Assembly: GCA_009192285.1 (NCBI GenBank)
Contig: CM018603.1
Location: 1-64,000 of the forward strand
DNA length: 64,000 nucleotides
From: Morchella semilibera
Lineage: Eukaryota; Ascomycota; Pezizomycetes; Pezizales; Morchellaceae
Direction of reading: 5' to 3'
The position numbers were made by a program, and so were the translations under genes. Positions 11,171-22,806 of this stretch are shown one piece after another; position 1 is the first letter of the stretch; each line of letters starts with the position of its first letter. The notes beneath the pieces are model-generated. The model was not told the origin of the DNA. It was given only the letters and a program-made list of their open reading frames with translations, and made no database searches.

Positions 11171-11239
11171 CTATATATTCAGAAGCATTAGTTAATGGCT
11201 ATTTAGTTGTATAGATATTGAATGACCCATATTGCTTAC
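11171..11239 (-). other. Likely intron in the 5' leader of the membrane protein gene
   Basis: On the minus strand a GTAAGC donor, a TTAACTAAT branch-like site and a TATATAG acceptor are correctly spaced over 69 bases, ending 79 bases upstream of the chosen start codon. Confidence 0.5.
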
Positions 11240-11649
11240 CTCCAAGGAAAGATATCAGAAGATGAGGCTAGTTCAGAGGAGTAGAGAGAGAGGACGGGCG
11301 AGAGTGGTTTGTGCTGGTGGTATAGCCAAATAGCTATCAAAAACTTTTATCGAGAATCTGGGGGGTGGGGCAAAGGAATATACAATCAGCCCATGTCCTG
11401 GTCCATAGTGAGGGGGGTTGCCATCTGTTTTAAGTCAGCGGGGCCAGGGGAGAACCCCCTCCAGAGGCGGCTGCCGCGTGCGCTGTGGGCTGCGTTGCGC
11501 TTCCCCTGTGTGTGCCTGGCCAGTTACCGTAGCCCACCTAGTTAAAAAAAAATGAGGAGAGAGTGGGTTCTTGCCACCACTACCAGCTCTGGAAACGAAT
11601 CAAGTGATTCAAGGGGATGTTAGTTAAAATAAAAACTTTAATTTATTTA

Positions 11650-11782
11650 CCGCCATTACTCGAAAAGTTGGCTATGCATATGAGATCATAATTGCTATAA
11701 GCACACCTGATCTACGCCCCTCAACCAATCGTGAAGGAGGTAATCCCTGGCCGGGGGTGGCCAATTTTTCGAGTTCTTGCGG
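11650..11782. mobile_element. MITE family A, copy 2 (133 bp)
   Basis: Same length and sequence family as 7133-7265, here in the opposite orientation. Flanked by TA at 11648-11649 and 11783-11784; both terminal repeats are well kept. Confidence 0.85.
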
Positions 11783-11784
11783 TA

Positions 11785-14700
11785 CTTGATCCATTTACTT
11801 GATTCCCTTACTTGATTCATTTACTGATCCATTATCAATCTACAATCCTTTCTTACTACGTTTTCTTAAATGTTATTATCTGGAGTATTGGCAGAAGAGA
11901 TAAGATTTGGCTAATGATTCAAGGTAGTGACGGTTCAACTCTTATCAAGGTCAACCTTCGTTCTTTTTTTGAGAAATTAGATGGGAAATGTTCAAACCTA
12001 AGTGGCAAAATGAACTTAGTTCATTTACTAACTTGTTTCCCCATAGTTATTTGATGCCTTATCATATGTCACATTTAATCCATTTACTCGCATGGTTCAT
12101 TTCCCGATTCACTTTGATAGATTTTCCGGCATGGGATTTGGGGGGAAATATGTATTCACCCCGACAAGGTTGATTGGTCTGCGGATTCCTAGGCAGAAGC
12201 TCTTATTGGTTAGCAGCTGATCAGCTGCTAGGCTCTGTTCGAGTGCGGTCAGTTGCTTTAGTCAATCTTCACTTTTTATTGTAACAAATAGGATCCTGGC
12301 GCCGGCGGTCCAACTGTCCTTACTGGATCGTCTGTTGCGATCTGCTATGTAGGTAGGTTTACCCAGTATATATTACTAAAACCTACACTTGAGAAATTTA
12401 CGAGATCTGAATCGCTTCTAGCCAGCTACGAACGTACAGCCTTTCATGGAGAAATTTAATCTGACTCAGTAAAGATTTAGAGCAATGGTAACTGGCTAGA
12501 GATTACTAAATCTAAATAAAAGGTGTATACGCTACCTCTAATACACCTTACTCAGATCATTGATGCTCTGAGTAAAACATGGCGAACTCTGTCGGTTGAG
12601 ATATTTGAAATTTTGGGTCTCAATGCAGGACCTGAATGGGCCAATATTGCCGGCTTCTGCTTCCCCTCAGGTTGACGCACAGTTCCAGGATAGGTTATTC
12701 CTTATATTCAAGGAGGTATCAAATGTCAATCACTGCCCAAGTAGGAAACTCCGCTGCTATTTAGATAAATCTTCTTCACCAAGAGACACCTGTCCCAGCT
12801 CTTCTCTATGAGGCGATACAGTATTAGAAGATCGGGCACCCTTTCCTGTGGAAATATTTATATCCTGTTATAAGGATATGTTCAAGCGTTTTTCTACCAG
12901 TGGTATTCCAAACCTCTAACAACCCTAGACCGGTCAAAGTGGATTTCTTATTTAGCTGCCAAACTTTCAAAAGTGAGACCGTAACAATCTATATCAAAAC
13001 CCATAGTATCTCTTGGACGGATGAAACCGTCAAATCCGCAGCTTGCCTTTTCGAGCTAATACTAGCCTAAGTAGCTGTTTCGAACCATTGAAGCAACAAA
13101 TATACCCAACCTAGTGCGTTCATGGTCCAGGCTGCGAATTTGACGGATGGTTGGCAGCATGTGTTTTAGGTTCTGGTGAGGCTTACCTAGAGTTCTTTAC
13201 CAAGAACCAATGACCGGCCCCCATTCGATGGTATGACCGGCCCCCATTCGATGGTAACAGGTGCGTGATATTCCCGGGGTTGCAATTTGTAGCCAGTTGC
13301 TAACGTGTAATTTCGATTCCCATAACGTCTCTGAAGTCCTTGATCATATCACCTTCTAGGGATAGGATACCTCCTCCCAATTGAGATGTATCCCTCTATT
13401 ATTATATCCCTCCTGAAATAAGGATATCCTGTCACCCTGCGCTGAAAACTAACCCATCGAGCAAATCGATGGGCCTTACCCAATAGTTAAGATATCACAT
13501 GCTACCACCCTTGACAGCAGGATATCATGTCTCACTACGTGTATGAAAAAAGGACTAAAACAATATCCCTCTGATGGGATAATTATATAAGTTATCCGGA
13601 ATTTGTTTTTGGTGCACCGGGAGAAACACGGGACCGCACAAAGCAATGCACAGTTGATGCAGGAGATCGGACTCGTAGTCATTTCTATGCTGATAAGAAA
13701 GAAGAAATTCACTGCAGCCCTAACCATCGTAGTTCTAGGGAGGTCACCGATTACTACCGCGAGAGACATTGACACTACCGCAAGTACGGTCTTTCCACCT
13801 AGTGGTGGTAACCGAACCAAAAATTAAGCTAAGAGGCGGCCCAATATACACCGTGCAATGTTTAGAAGGTTTTATGAACTTGCACCTATTTCCATGAGGT
13901 GAAGGGATATTGGTATTAACGGACTTGCGTAAAAGCACATATAAACACGTCCCGATAGTGCATGCGCAGGCAGCGATTTGCGGATTGCCAATATTCCGAT
14001 GATTATAGCTATCAGTAGAGTCGTTGCAGAAACAGGGCGCCGGGGGCAAGGCGATTTTCCAACACCACATTTCCGCAATAATTCTACCAATAGTTGTACA
14101 TGCCGCAGAATTATTAAGCGCGGTGGTGCGAAAAATGAGATATGGTCATGTAGCTGCCGCCTTGCGTGTAGAGTATAAGCGCTGATCAAGCTGTCTGAGG
14201 GCCTTAATATGCACTTTGCCTGCTGTGGGACATAAGGCCGATTCAATTTTCTCATTTGACAGGGGTGTAAAGTGGCTCCACAAGAGAAATGCGTAGACTA
14301 CGTGTGCGCACGCTGGCAGTCTAAGTCTTAGGCTCCGCTGGCCACACTGATCTGATTCTGATTCGCGTGAGCATTAATCCGCTGTAGTGAGAGCTAGTAG
14401 CTGGATCGGATGTGGACAGCCAAGCAGATCGTGATAGCAGAAATCGATAGTTGCAAACTCTCTACCGATATACTACAGGGCTAGTTTGTACGTAGACTTG
14501 CTCGTGATATGTTCGTTTGTTCTCTGCTTCTAAAAATCAATTTTATTGGCTGATATCGGTCGTTGATCACTACCCAATAAAGTAACCAACTGAACCTGAA
14601 CATGGATGTCGCCATACACCGGGTACAGCCGTCCCTAACTGTGCCTCTACTAACTCTATGCAGCCTCACGGCAATATCGCACTATTTTGTCCCACAACAC

Positions 14701-15129
14701 CCTCCAACCACCACCACTAACACTCTCAAACAAAGAAAATAAACAGCTAAACTGTCACCGCCGAGTCATTTGTTGGCCCAATCTACCCTTATTTCGTACA
14801 TATGCGTTGGTAGTTTAGGTACCAAGGTATTAAATGAGTTACCTATCCAGAAAGTATTTAATTAGAATTACTGTGAAGATACAGTAGCTAGATCCTTTGG
14901 CACTGTTCTGAAGAGCGCCCTATCGATATGGAATATCAATGGGATAGCCCGGGGGTAAGAGAACAAGCTTTCATTTAAATGGGGTGTACTATACACAATG
15001 CCCTTAGCAAAAGGTATCACTCATCCAATACATAGGAATGAAAAACAAGAGTCAAACAATTCATAAGATTTTAGCCAATACACTCGAGGCCGAGTGCTCA
15101 TTTGATGCGCGAGGACACGCACTCCACAC
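11785..15129. other. Long gene-free stretch
   Basis: No gene family recognised. It contains an exact 23-base tandem pair (TGACCGGCCCCCATTCGATGG plus two bases) at about 13212-13257 and several small hairpins. Open frames near 13500-14255 show no recognisable domain or splice logic. Confidence 0.45.
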
Positions 15130-15131
15130 TA

Positions 15132-15271
15132 TCCCTTAGTCTGTCAATGCTGACCCCCTATAATAGAGGAATTAAATTTTTATGGAAGATCTATGACCTG
15201 TTAGTAAAGCCACACGAAATTTGCTTCTTCTGGGGGGGGGGGGGTCAGCATTTTACTGACAGACTAAGGGA
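15132..15271. mobile_element. MITE family B, copy 1
   Basis: Ends are inverted copies of TCCCTTAGTCTGTCA..ATGCTGACCCC, flanked by TA at 15130-15131 and 15272-15273. It is in the opposite orientation to the copies at 18563 and 19209 and shorter, about 140 bp. Confidence 0.85.
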
Positions 15272-15273
15272 TA

Positions 15274-17329
15274 ATCCGCTGTAAAATACCCAAAAAGAGT
15301 TGCGGTTAAACTTACATGTGCTCGTGTATAGTGCCCGAGGGGCACTATATAATCAATGAGTTGAACAAAAAAAAATTCGAGGGGCACTTTGTTCATTTCC
15401 TCACACACCACACTAAGACCCCCCCCCCTCATTTCTTTCCTGTTCCTGAGCCCCTCCATTAGCAAAATAGTGCTATGATTGGCGATTATATCCAATAGTA
15501 TTGATTTGAGCATTCATTTGGATAGGCACTTTCGAATTGATTCTTCTTTAGTCTGGGTTGAGAGCTTCTCACTTGTCGGCCAATTGGACTCTACCACCTT
15601 CTTCAAACCACCCTCCGCGGTCCACCCACCCAAATCCGGAGTTGAGATTTGGAGAGAAGATTCTCTAAGGAATTAGTTACAGAATAGATTAAACGTATCC
15701 ACGTACCAGTAATGTCCAGAATACTATTTTAAACTGAATTGGAAATTACTAAAACAAAAAAGATTCCGCTTCCTGGAATAGAAATAACTCACTGGATGTT
15801 TCAATAATGAGGGGTTAATTGAGGCTTCAGATGCGGACTATGCTTTCACCGGATTATTCACTATCACCACCGCGAGATTCAATAGGATCCTGGCATCGGG
15901 TTCTCCCACTTGCTTTTGGTTGATGAAATGACGTAGAACATACTTTATTAGCTTCGGTACACAGACATCTTTCGATTAATTAGTGATTTATATTCGTAAT
16001 ATACCCTTGATGATACATTACCTTAGTGTGGCTTAAAATGTTCACTGGTATTTTCTTCATGCCAGCTGCAAACGATATGACATCCCTTGACACATCAGAT
16101 AGTTGAGTCTTAACATTCGTATTCACCTTAGCTTCCGTGTATGATAAAGTCTGTTCAGAATCCTAAATTAATACTAGGCCTGGTATTGGTCTGGTTTTGC
16201 TTTTTGACGATCTTGCAAAACAAAGAGCTTGGATCTGTTGATTGTCGATTCCTTCTTGATAGCTTTGGTTTAGCTCCTGGGGGTGCATAAACTTTCCATT
16301 CAGTAAAAGGTCGGCTGGAAAGCTGAGATCGAGCTAAAACAACCTTGAGTGGTCAAAGAAAATACTTTGGCTCTGGCTCCGGCTCCGGCTCCAGCTCTGG
16401 CCCCGGCTCTGGCTCTGGCCCAGTCTGACTACCATTAATAGACTTATTAAAAATGAGACTTTATCAGCCATCTATCCTCAGGTCAGAATTATAATTTGGG
16501 GTGACATCAAATAAATAGCTGAGTTCGCATCAGCCAACTACTCTTTGTGCCTGTACTCTCCCAGCAATCTCCTGGGTCTCCTCAGAGTCTCCTGAGACTC
16601 CTGGATATTTTTTTGAGTCTCCTAAGGCTCAGGAGATAAATCAAGTCTTCCTGATGTCTTACGTCCTCAACTCTAAAATGATAAACTCATTGTACAGCAA
16701 GTTAGACGAACTTCCTCTTCTGGTGGTGACGCCTAAGTATAAGAGTAATAGAAGAATCGGCCAAGACCCTTAATTATATATTGTAGTGCTCAAATCCTAT
16801 TACAGATCGGACTCAAGCCCTAGACACTCCGGGATATGTCGGATGTCTATATTACTACTTTGGATAGCAATAGCTGTACCCATGTCAAATAACTGAAGGA
16901 TGAGTGGTAGATTTATACCTTAATTAGACTCAACGATAGGAAAATCGCTACCGTGCTTATCAATAAGTTCCAACTACATATGGCTACGCTCGTACCAAGC
17001 TCTCCAACCACTTCTACAACCCCAGTTGCGGGGGGAGCTGGGGATATATTGTTCCGACTCTTGGTGAGTTCTTTTTGCGCAGGTACTGAGAGTCTGACGT
17101 TGGATCCGGAGAGGGCAGTGAATGCAAGCCTTAAAGGAACCCAAACGGGACAACCGATTCCCAACGGACAAGGAATGCAAAAAGGAGATAGTATTCCAGC
17201 GGAGGTCGGGGGGGCTGTTGGGGGAGGGCTGTTGGGGCCTAATACACACACAAAAAATAATGTTTTTTTTTAGCTCCCAACATAAGAATTTAGTCTTCGG
17301 TGTGAAAATGGAAGTCTATTCTGACCCCG
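15274..17329. other. Gene-free stretch with a GGCTCT/GGCTCC microsatellite
   Basis: A run of GGCTCC/GGCTCT hexamers lies at about 16372-16430, and a diverged D-family MITE at 16528-16656. The open frames on both strands at 16913-17427 look like strand shadows rather than a gene. Confidence 0.4.
16528..16656. mobile_element. MITE family D, diverged copy
   Basis: Begins CATCAGC and ends CTGATG, with the internal AGTCTCCTGAGACTCCTGG block shared with the four 137-bp copies further in. Shorter (about 129 bp) and clearly more mutated, so older. Confidence 0.75.
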
Positions 17330-18310
17330 ATATAGTATTCCAGCCTCTTACATCACATCTTGGGCTCCGATATCACAGTTCAGAGCAAAATATCATATGG
17401 TGGGCAATACGATATCGAGGCAGGTAAAAGTACATGAATGCCAAATCTATCTCCGCAACCACAACACAATATATTTTAAGTAGAGGCCGTAGAATGACAG
17501 AGAATTAAGAGCAGAATCATTGTACAGCCTTTAATTTAAATTATCTTGTATTATGGTTGAGGAGATAGAGTTTGAAGTTTGCTGATTTTGGTAGGGAGGC
17601 AGGTCAATTTTAGCCTATAGAAGTTGTTGAGGCCAGATCAAAATCCGCCAAAAACACCCTTATCAATCATAAAGCACTCGATTTGTTACAAAAAGCCATG
17701 ACCTGCCACCTGTGAGCTCAAAATACTTGTTTTACTTCCTATACGGCGATGATTCACCTGATGGAGATCTCTTTACATGTGCCAAGACCGACCTCGATAT
17801 CGTGTCGCTCACCATATTTCAGAGACCAACATAGGAAATGGAGGGTGACGGAAAGATATTATTCCAGACCCTATATACTGTAGTAGGCGAAACGCGAGCG
17901 GGATGGGTATGGTGGCGGACACGACAACGGGGTCGATGAAAATAGATGAAAATAGAAGAACGCCAAATCTATCCCTTCACCATAACTCCATTATTTTTAA
18001 ATCCAGCCACCGTACTTCTGTGGGGAATCAGTAAGAGAATCAAAGTATGGTGTGTAAATTAAATTAGATTGTGTTGTTGTTGAGAAGAAAGGGTTTCAAT
18101 TTTGTTAGGCAGGACAAAGTTTGTTACCCATACAAATTTGTTAAGGCCAAATTGAAATCCTCATCAGTCAGCACTCGATCTGTCCTTATTAGGCCTAGTA
18201 ACTTCCCTAAACGGGACTGATCGGCGCCTGAAACTTTGTTGCTTTTGCCAAGACTGACCCTTTTGTCGTGTCCCCCACCATACGAGACTAACATATGACC
18301 ATCCCACTGT
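17330..18310. repeat. Diverged tandem duplication of about 0.5 kb
   Basis: Copy 1 (about 17330-17840) and copy 2 (about 17841-18310) share ordered blocks: TATTCCAG, GCCAAATCTATC, a TTAAATTA..GTTGTTGAG region, GTT(G/A)AGGCCA, GCACTCGAT, TGCCAAGACCGACC-type and a GTGTCGCTCACCATA-type end. Many substitutions and small gaps separate them. No coding frame is kept in both. Confidence 0.5.
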
Positions 18311-18562
18311 CCCACTGTTCGCTCAACGCATCCACTATATGAATCAGTCATCTAATTGGTATTCGATACCGATAGTTATATAGGTTACTCATATGAGCCA
18401 GGACAGCACTAACAGCTCTCAAACGCCAATTACTAGGCCCAGTCGGGTATGCAGATATGCCTAATTGGGAAATAACCTGCGGCATTCATCCAAAACAAAA
18501 CAAGACTCGAGTTCTCCACCATCAAAAGAGAAAACTGCAGCTTCAGCCACACCGCCACGTTA

Positions 18563-18718
18563 TCCCTTAGTCTGTCAGTAAAATGCTGACCCCCCAAGAA
18601 GAAGCAAATTTTGTGTGGCTTTACTAACAGACCCCGTTATCTCCCTTATCAAGTAATAGATCCTCCATACAAATTTAATTCCTCTATTATAGGGTGTCAG
18701 CATTGACAGACTAAGGGA
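18563..18718. mobile_element. MITE family B, copy 2
   Basis: Full-length, about 156 bp, with TA target duplications at 18561-18562 and 18719-18720 and terminal repeats starting TCCCTTAGTCTGTCA. Very similar to the copy at 19209, in the same orientation. Confidence 0.9.
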
Positions 18719-18720
18719 TA

Positions 18721-19206
18721 CTTACCGTGGGCCCTGGACCCTGGAGCACAATCCTTCCATAGTTCTACTCGCTATCTGCCAAGTGACGAAGACAGGGGTA
18801 TGCATTCCCGGGTTCTTATGGTGGATAGTGAGTATAATAGAGTCTTTTAGCTATCAACGAATAAAAATTTATTTATTCCCAAGACTTCCAAGACATGCAG
18901 GTGGGATGTGATATAATATTTTCAACTACAAAACTTGAAGGTACGCATGGAGATATATTCAATCCTTATGCCTATGATTTCCTTCTCAGAGTACTTGTAA
19001 GCCCTTATGTGCGCCAAGAGGCAAACACATGCAGCATATTCTTGGGAATTAATAATTTTTTGTCCGTTGCCTTTCACACCCATGGCTAAAGGTCTCTAAT
19101 AAATAATCCTACCTTCAAGTAGCGCTAACACCGCCTACACCCAGATGCTGGAGTCTCGGCACAGCGGGCGACTTCACAGCCACTAGGGAGTATCACGGTG
19201 CCCAAC
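18721..19206. other. Gene-free spacer between two B MITEs
   Basis: Nothing recognised in about 490 bases. Confidence 0.4.
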
Positions 19207-19208
19207 TA

Positions 19209-19365
19209 TCCCTTAGTCTGTCAGTAAAATGCTGACCCCCTAAGAAGAAACAAATTTTGTGTGGCTTTACTAACAGACCCCGTTATCTCCCTTATCAAAT
19301 AATAGATCTTCCATACAAATTTAATTCCTCTATTATAGGGGGGTCAGCATTGACAGACTAAGGGA
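19209..19365. mobile_element. MITE family B, copy 3
   Basis: Full-length, about 157 bp, TA at 19207-19208 and 19366-19367. Nearly identical to the copy at 18563. Confidence 0.9.
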
Positions 19366-19379
19366 TAGCCGGCTGCAGT

Positions 19380-20707
19380 ATCTTTGTAAGACTCTAGTTG
19401 AAGTTTTACAAGGCTGAGCCTGCATACGGTATATGAAAAAGAGAAGGAGAGAGGAGAGTTTGATTAGGGTGTATCTAAGTGGATTGGTTAAGCTTAGGGT
19501 TAACAAAACTAAAAATCTAGTTTTTGATTTTTTTAAACTCCCGCGAAAGGTCATTCATTCTACGTGCTTGCCCCCGGGTTATTCTAACTAATTCGTAGAT
19601 GTTGCGAGGATGTTGCGAGTGTGCGTACCCCTTGGACTGGTATACAATTTTCCCTAGATCCTCAAGCTTATATAGCACGGTTGTTTTCGCGCGCGCAGGG
19701 ATTTTATACTTCACAATTTTCTGATAAAACAAAGTTCATGCAGTGTACCGGGGGGTGTTGAGGGTAAATGACCGGAATCTGATAAGTGGATGTTGCGGTG
19801 AAAACGACCACGGTGAGCACTAGAGTAGGCTCGCTCATCCAGCCCTCCTTGCAGAGGGACCAGACGTATATCCTTTCGAAGCTTGGTGAGATCTTCTTGA
19901 GCAACTCTCCGAGCCAAAATAAACCAGACCTTGGAAGCGGCGGAAGCCCTGGAGGTAATTGTGTAAAGTGGCCGCTCCCAAGCTCTGCCCCCTCGGGGAG
20001 AGGGGTTACCTATGCTCAGTAACTGACTCGGTGATCCACTAAAGATGCAGATTTTGACAGCTGTCCCTGGTACTATCGCTGTTCTTTCGTTGAATGGGTG
20101 CTCGGCGGTGTATACGAGAATCCCGGGGTGCATTCTTATGTATGCAGGTGGCAAGTGTGATGATGTGGTTACTCTACTGTGGTGTGATGGTTGGAACATT
20201 TGGTTGTGATGCCATCTCCAAGCGCTAAACGCGCCCCCACCGGGTGATCTCGATCTGGCACCAGGATTAAGGCGGTCGGGGCACAAAGTACATATATATA
20301 AAAAAGGTCCCCGACGGAGCCCATTTTGGACCCCGATATCACATTTGAGCACTCGATATCACATGGGGGGTCGGGGTTTTATTTGTCGGAAGGCTGATGC
20401 TCTAGACGTACCTTAATGGGCGAGTATTCTTTGCTCGGGGGTATTTTTTCTCTTGTCTTCCTGGAAATTGCAATAGAGAGTTTAAGCCAAACAGAATAAA
20501 AAGACCGACATAAAAAAGATCAGCATCTACTAGCCATAGATAGTAGGTATGATACTTTCAACGCCGCCCACAGAGGCCTCCGGTACAGTATCATAAGTGC
20601 AACCATGAGAGCACAGCTGTAAACAGCGTTTGTCTGAGCACGGTGCTGATCCTTTTTGCGTTGATCCCTTTTTTTTTTGCAACGGACGGTTGGCTTAAAC
20701 TCTCTAA
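19380..20707. other. Stretch with unassigned open frames
   Basis: A 213-codon minus-strand frame (20352-19711) and an overlapping one (19904-19704) with a hydrophobic run TLVLTVVVFTATSTY are present. The piece GWMSEPT before the hydrophobic run faintly recalls GWVSEP in the membrane protein at 9253, so a decayed relative is possible. Neither frame is convincing as a working gene. Confidence 0.25.
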
Positions 20708-20709
20708 TA

Positions 20710-20842
20710 CCGCCATTACTCGAAAAATTGGCTATTCATATGGGATCAAAGTGGCTATAAGCAGACCTGATCTACGCCCTTCAACCAATCGTGAAGGAGG
20801 TAATCCCTGGCCGGAGATAGCCAATTTATCGAGTTTTTGCAA
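20710..20842. mobile_element. MITE family A, copy 3 (133 bp)
   Basis: Same family and orientation as the copy at 11650. Left TA (20708-20709) and terminal repeat are intact; the last bases of the right end are mutated. Confidence 0.8.
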
Positions 20843-21664
20843 CCCTCCCCGGCTGGTGTGTACCTAGCTACAGCGATGGGTAAAATTATTGTAGAAGTAT
20901 GGTGCGAGTCCTATTGGCTGGGGTAGCTACCTAAACCCTGTTTTTAGGCCCCTGTTTCTACAATAATTTTCCCCACCGCTGTACAGCCCACTCCCCCGCG
21001 CGCGCTGTAGATCTCAGGGACCGCAGTTACACTCGAGTCGCCGGCTTACATGGGCTCCGGACTACTCACGATTTGGCAGGTAAGCTCCAGCATTGATGCC
21101 GCCATTTTAGGTTAGGATCGTCTACTCCCGACCCACTAAAGTGTACAAATAATCCAGCCGAGTACGTATATATATTCCTTTGTTTGTTTTGACGGTAATT
21201 ATAAAGCGCTACTCCGTTTCCCTGATTAGTGAGATCCCTACTGGAGATCCTCTGTCACCCGCCGAGCCTGTAGCTAAGAAATATTTGTATGTGAGTCTCG
21301 CTCAGTACGGATCTCGCTGGGCACACAGTGATAGCTAGCTATGTACAAGTGCTCTATGGGCTACAAGAAAAGGTCAGAAGTGAATATTTAAGGACTATGA
21401 CTAAGAAAGACAGATAAGGGGCCCGATGGAGTCTTTGTAAATAGCTATACAAGTGTAGATTTCCTTCCTTAATGGCTAGATAGGTGATATCCGGGACCTG
21501 CCCAACTTATTCTCTAACCAGAGTCCAACCACCACTACGCCCCTGTAGTCCCGCATGTCAAATTGGAACCACATCAAACTATGGAGGGCTCCGGCCGTTC
21601 CACACACCAAGATCTAACCAGCTTTGGTAGACTACGGGTCATCATCAGACCGCAGACCGGATGA
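20843..21664. other. Gene-free stretch
   Basis: A short inverted pair around CTACAATAATTTT (20890 and 20958) is present. No gene or complete element seen. Confidence 0.4.
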
Positions 21665-22019
21665 TCACTTAACCTGGAAAAACGCTGCTGACCCTCCCAA
21701 AAGAGCAGAAGCTTGTGTGGCTTTACTAAAACTACTCTTCTCAAATAATAGATCCCTAATACAAATATAATTCCTCTATTAGCTGGCTGGCGGTCAGGCA
21801 AAATTGTAATTAGAGGCATCCAACCATTTCCGGTAATCGTGATGAATATAACGTCCAGAGCGTACAACTGGTAGTTTTTAGTATGCGTGACAGTTTGTAA
21901 CATTATTTCCATTTCCTGTGTTCTTGATATCACGATCACCGGAGACGGTTAGATGCCTCTAATTACAATTCGGCCTGACCGCCAGCCAGATAAGGGGTCA
22001 GCATTGCCAGACTGATGGA
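21665..22019. mobile_element. MITE family B, copy 4, split by MITE C
   Basis: Diverged B element. The left half runs from 21665 to the TATT at 21780; the right half resumes at 21991 with TAAGGGGTCAGCATTG. The 209-bp element C sits in the middle at a duplicated TA. Confidence 0.8.
21782..21990. mobile_element. MITE family C (209 bp), nested in MITE B
   Basis: Terminal inverted repeats of about 37 bases starting CTGGCTGGCGGTCAGGC and ending in the complement, with almost no mismatches. Flanked by TA (21780-21781 and 21991-21992). The intact B copies show the unoccupied site, which confirms both borders. Confidence 0.9.
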
Positions 22020-22021
22020 TA

Positions 22022-22653
22022 CTCCCGTGCCGACTATGGTACCGTAGTTTAAAATTATTCTGGGGGTGAATACTCGGAAACAGCGCCAGGTTACAGTCTT
22101 TGTTGCTTAAGACTCCACACGCTGGTTATGCTGTAGAGCAGTGGCGGCGGGATTAGGGTAGATATGAGTAGATAGAGTTCTCGTGGGTGGAAGCCAGCTC
22201 AGTGATAGGAGCTTTCCCAGTTTTGGGAGCCGACTCGCTGTGGAAGCCGGTCTGTAGTAGCCAACGCGGTGGTGGTAGCCATTCCGATGGTTGTGGGAAC
22301 CACCCCGGCGGCGCGGGCCAGGACGGCAGTGGGATCCAGTTGGGTAGTAGAAGCGTGGCTTCCAATTTACCCTACCAGCTATTAAATTGAATCGGGAAAC
22401 TGCTATCTTGAGCCTGTTTCATAGATCCTATCACTTCCGCCAACACTTCAGATAATACTACTACTAAAAAAAGAATCATTGATTAATCAATCAAGTAAAT
22501 GAAAGTTTTGGTTAGAATTAATGCCCCTCGAAGACGAACCACCCGATTCATCTCCCAAAACCTCCGTAGTGGGAAAGTTAATCAAGTGATCCATCCCCAG
22601 ACCTAGTAGGGGTTAATAGAAACGCAGTTAGGCCATAATCTGATTTAAATCAA
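22022..22653. other. Gene-free stretch
   Basis: A G-rich patch at 22190-22350 gives a low-complexity minus-strand frame rich in Pro and Trp; I do not regard it as a gene. Confidence 0.4.
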
Positions 22654-22804
22654 TCCCTTAAGTTATCGATAAATGCTGACCCTATGAAAAGTAAAGCTCG
22701 ACGCTTTTGCCAACAGATTCTATTATCTGGCTTATCAAGTAATTGATCTCCATTCCGACTCTCTAGAGTATCAAGGGGACAGCATCGATAGCTTAAGCTA
22801 GGGA
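22654..22804. mobile_element. MITE family B, copy 5 (diverged)
   Basis: Ends TCCCTTAAG..ATAAATGCTGACCC and the complement, with the CTTATCAAGTAAT(A/T)GATC core of the family. Many substitutions show it is older than copies 2 and 3. Confidence 0.7.
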
Positions 22805-22806
22805 TA

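Noticed and set aside
16913-17427. Overlapping open frames on both strands
   Set aside because: They mirror each other over the same bases, so at most one could be real, and neither resembles a protein family.
19711-20352. 213-codon minus-strand frame as a gene
   Set aside because: No recognisable domain; a competing frame over the same bases carries the only family-like hint, so it is more likely decayed DNA.
22153-22390. Pro/Trp-rich minus-strand frame and Gly/Ser-rich plus-strand frame
   Set aside because: Both are translations of one short G-rich patch; no upstream signals.
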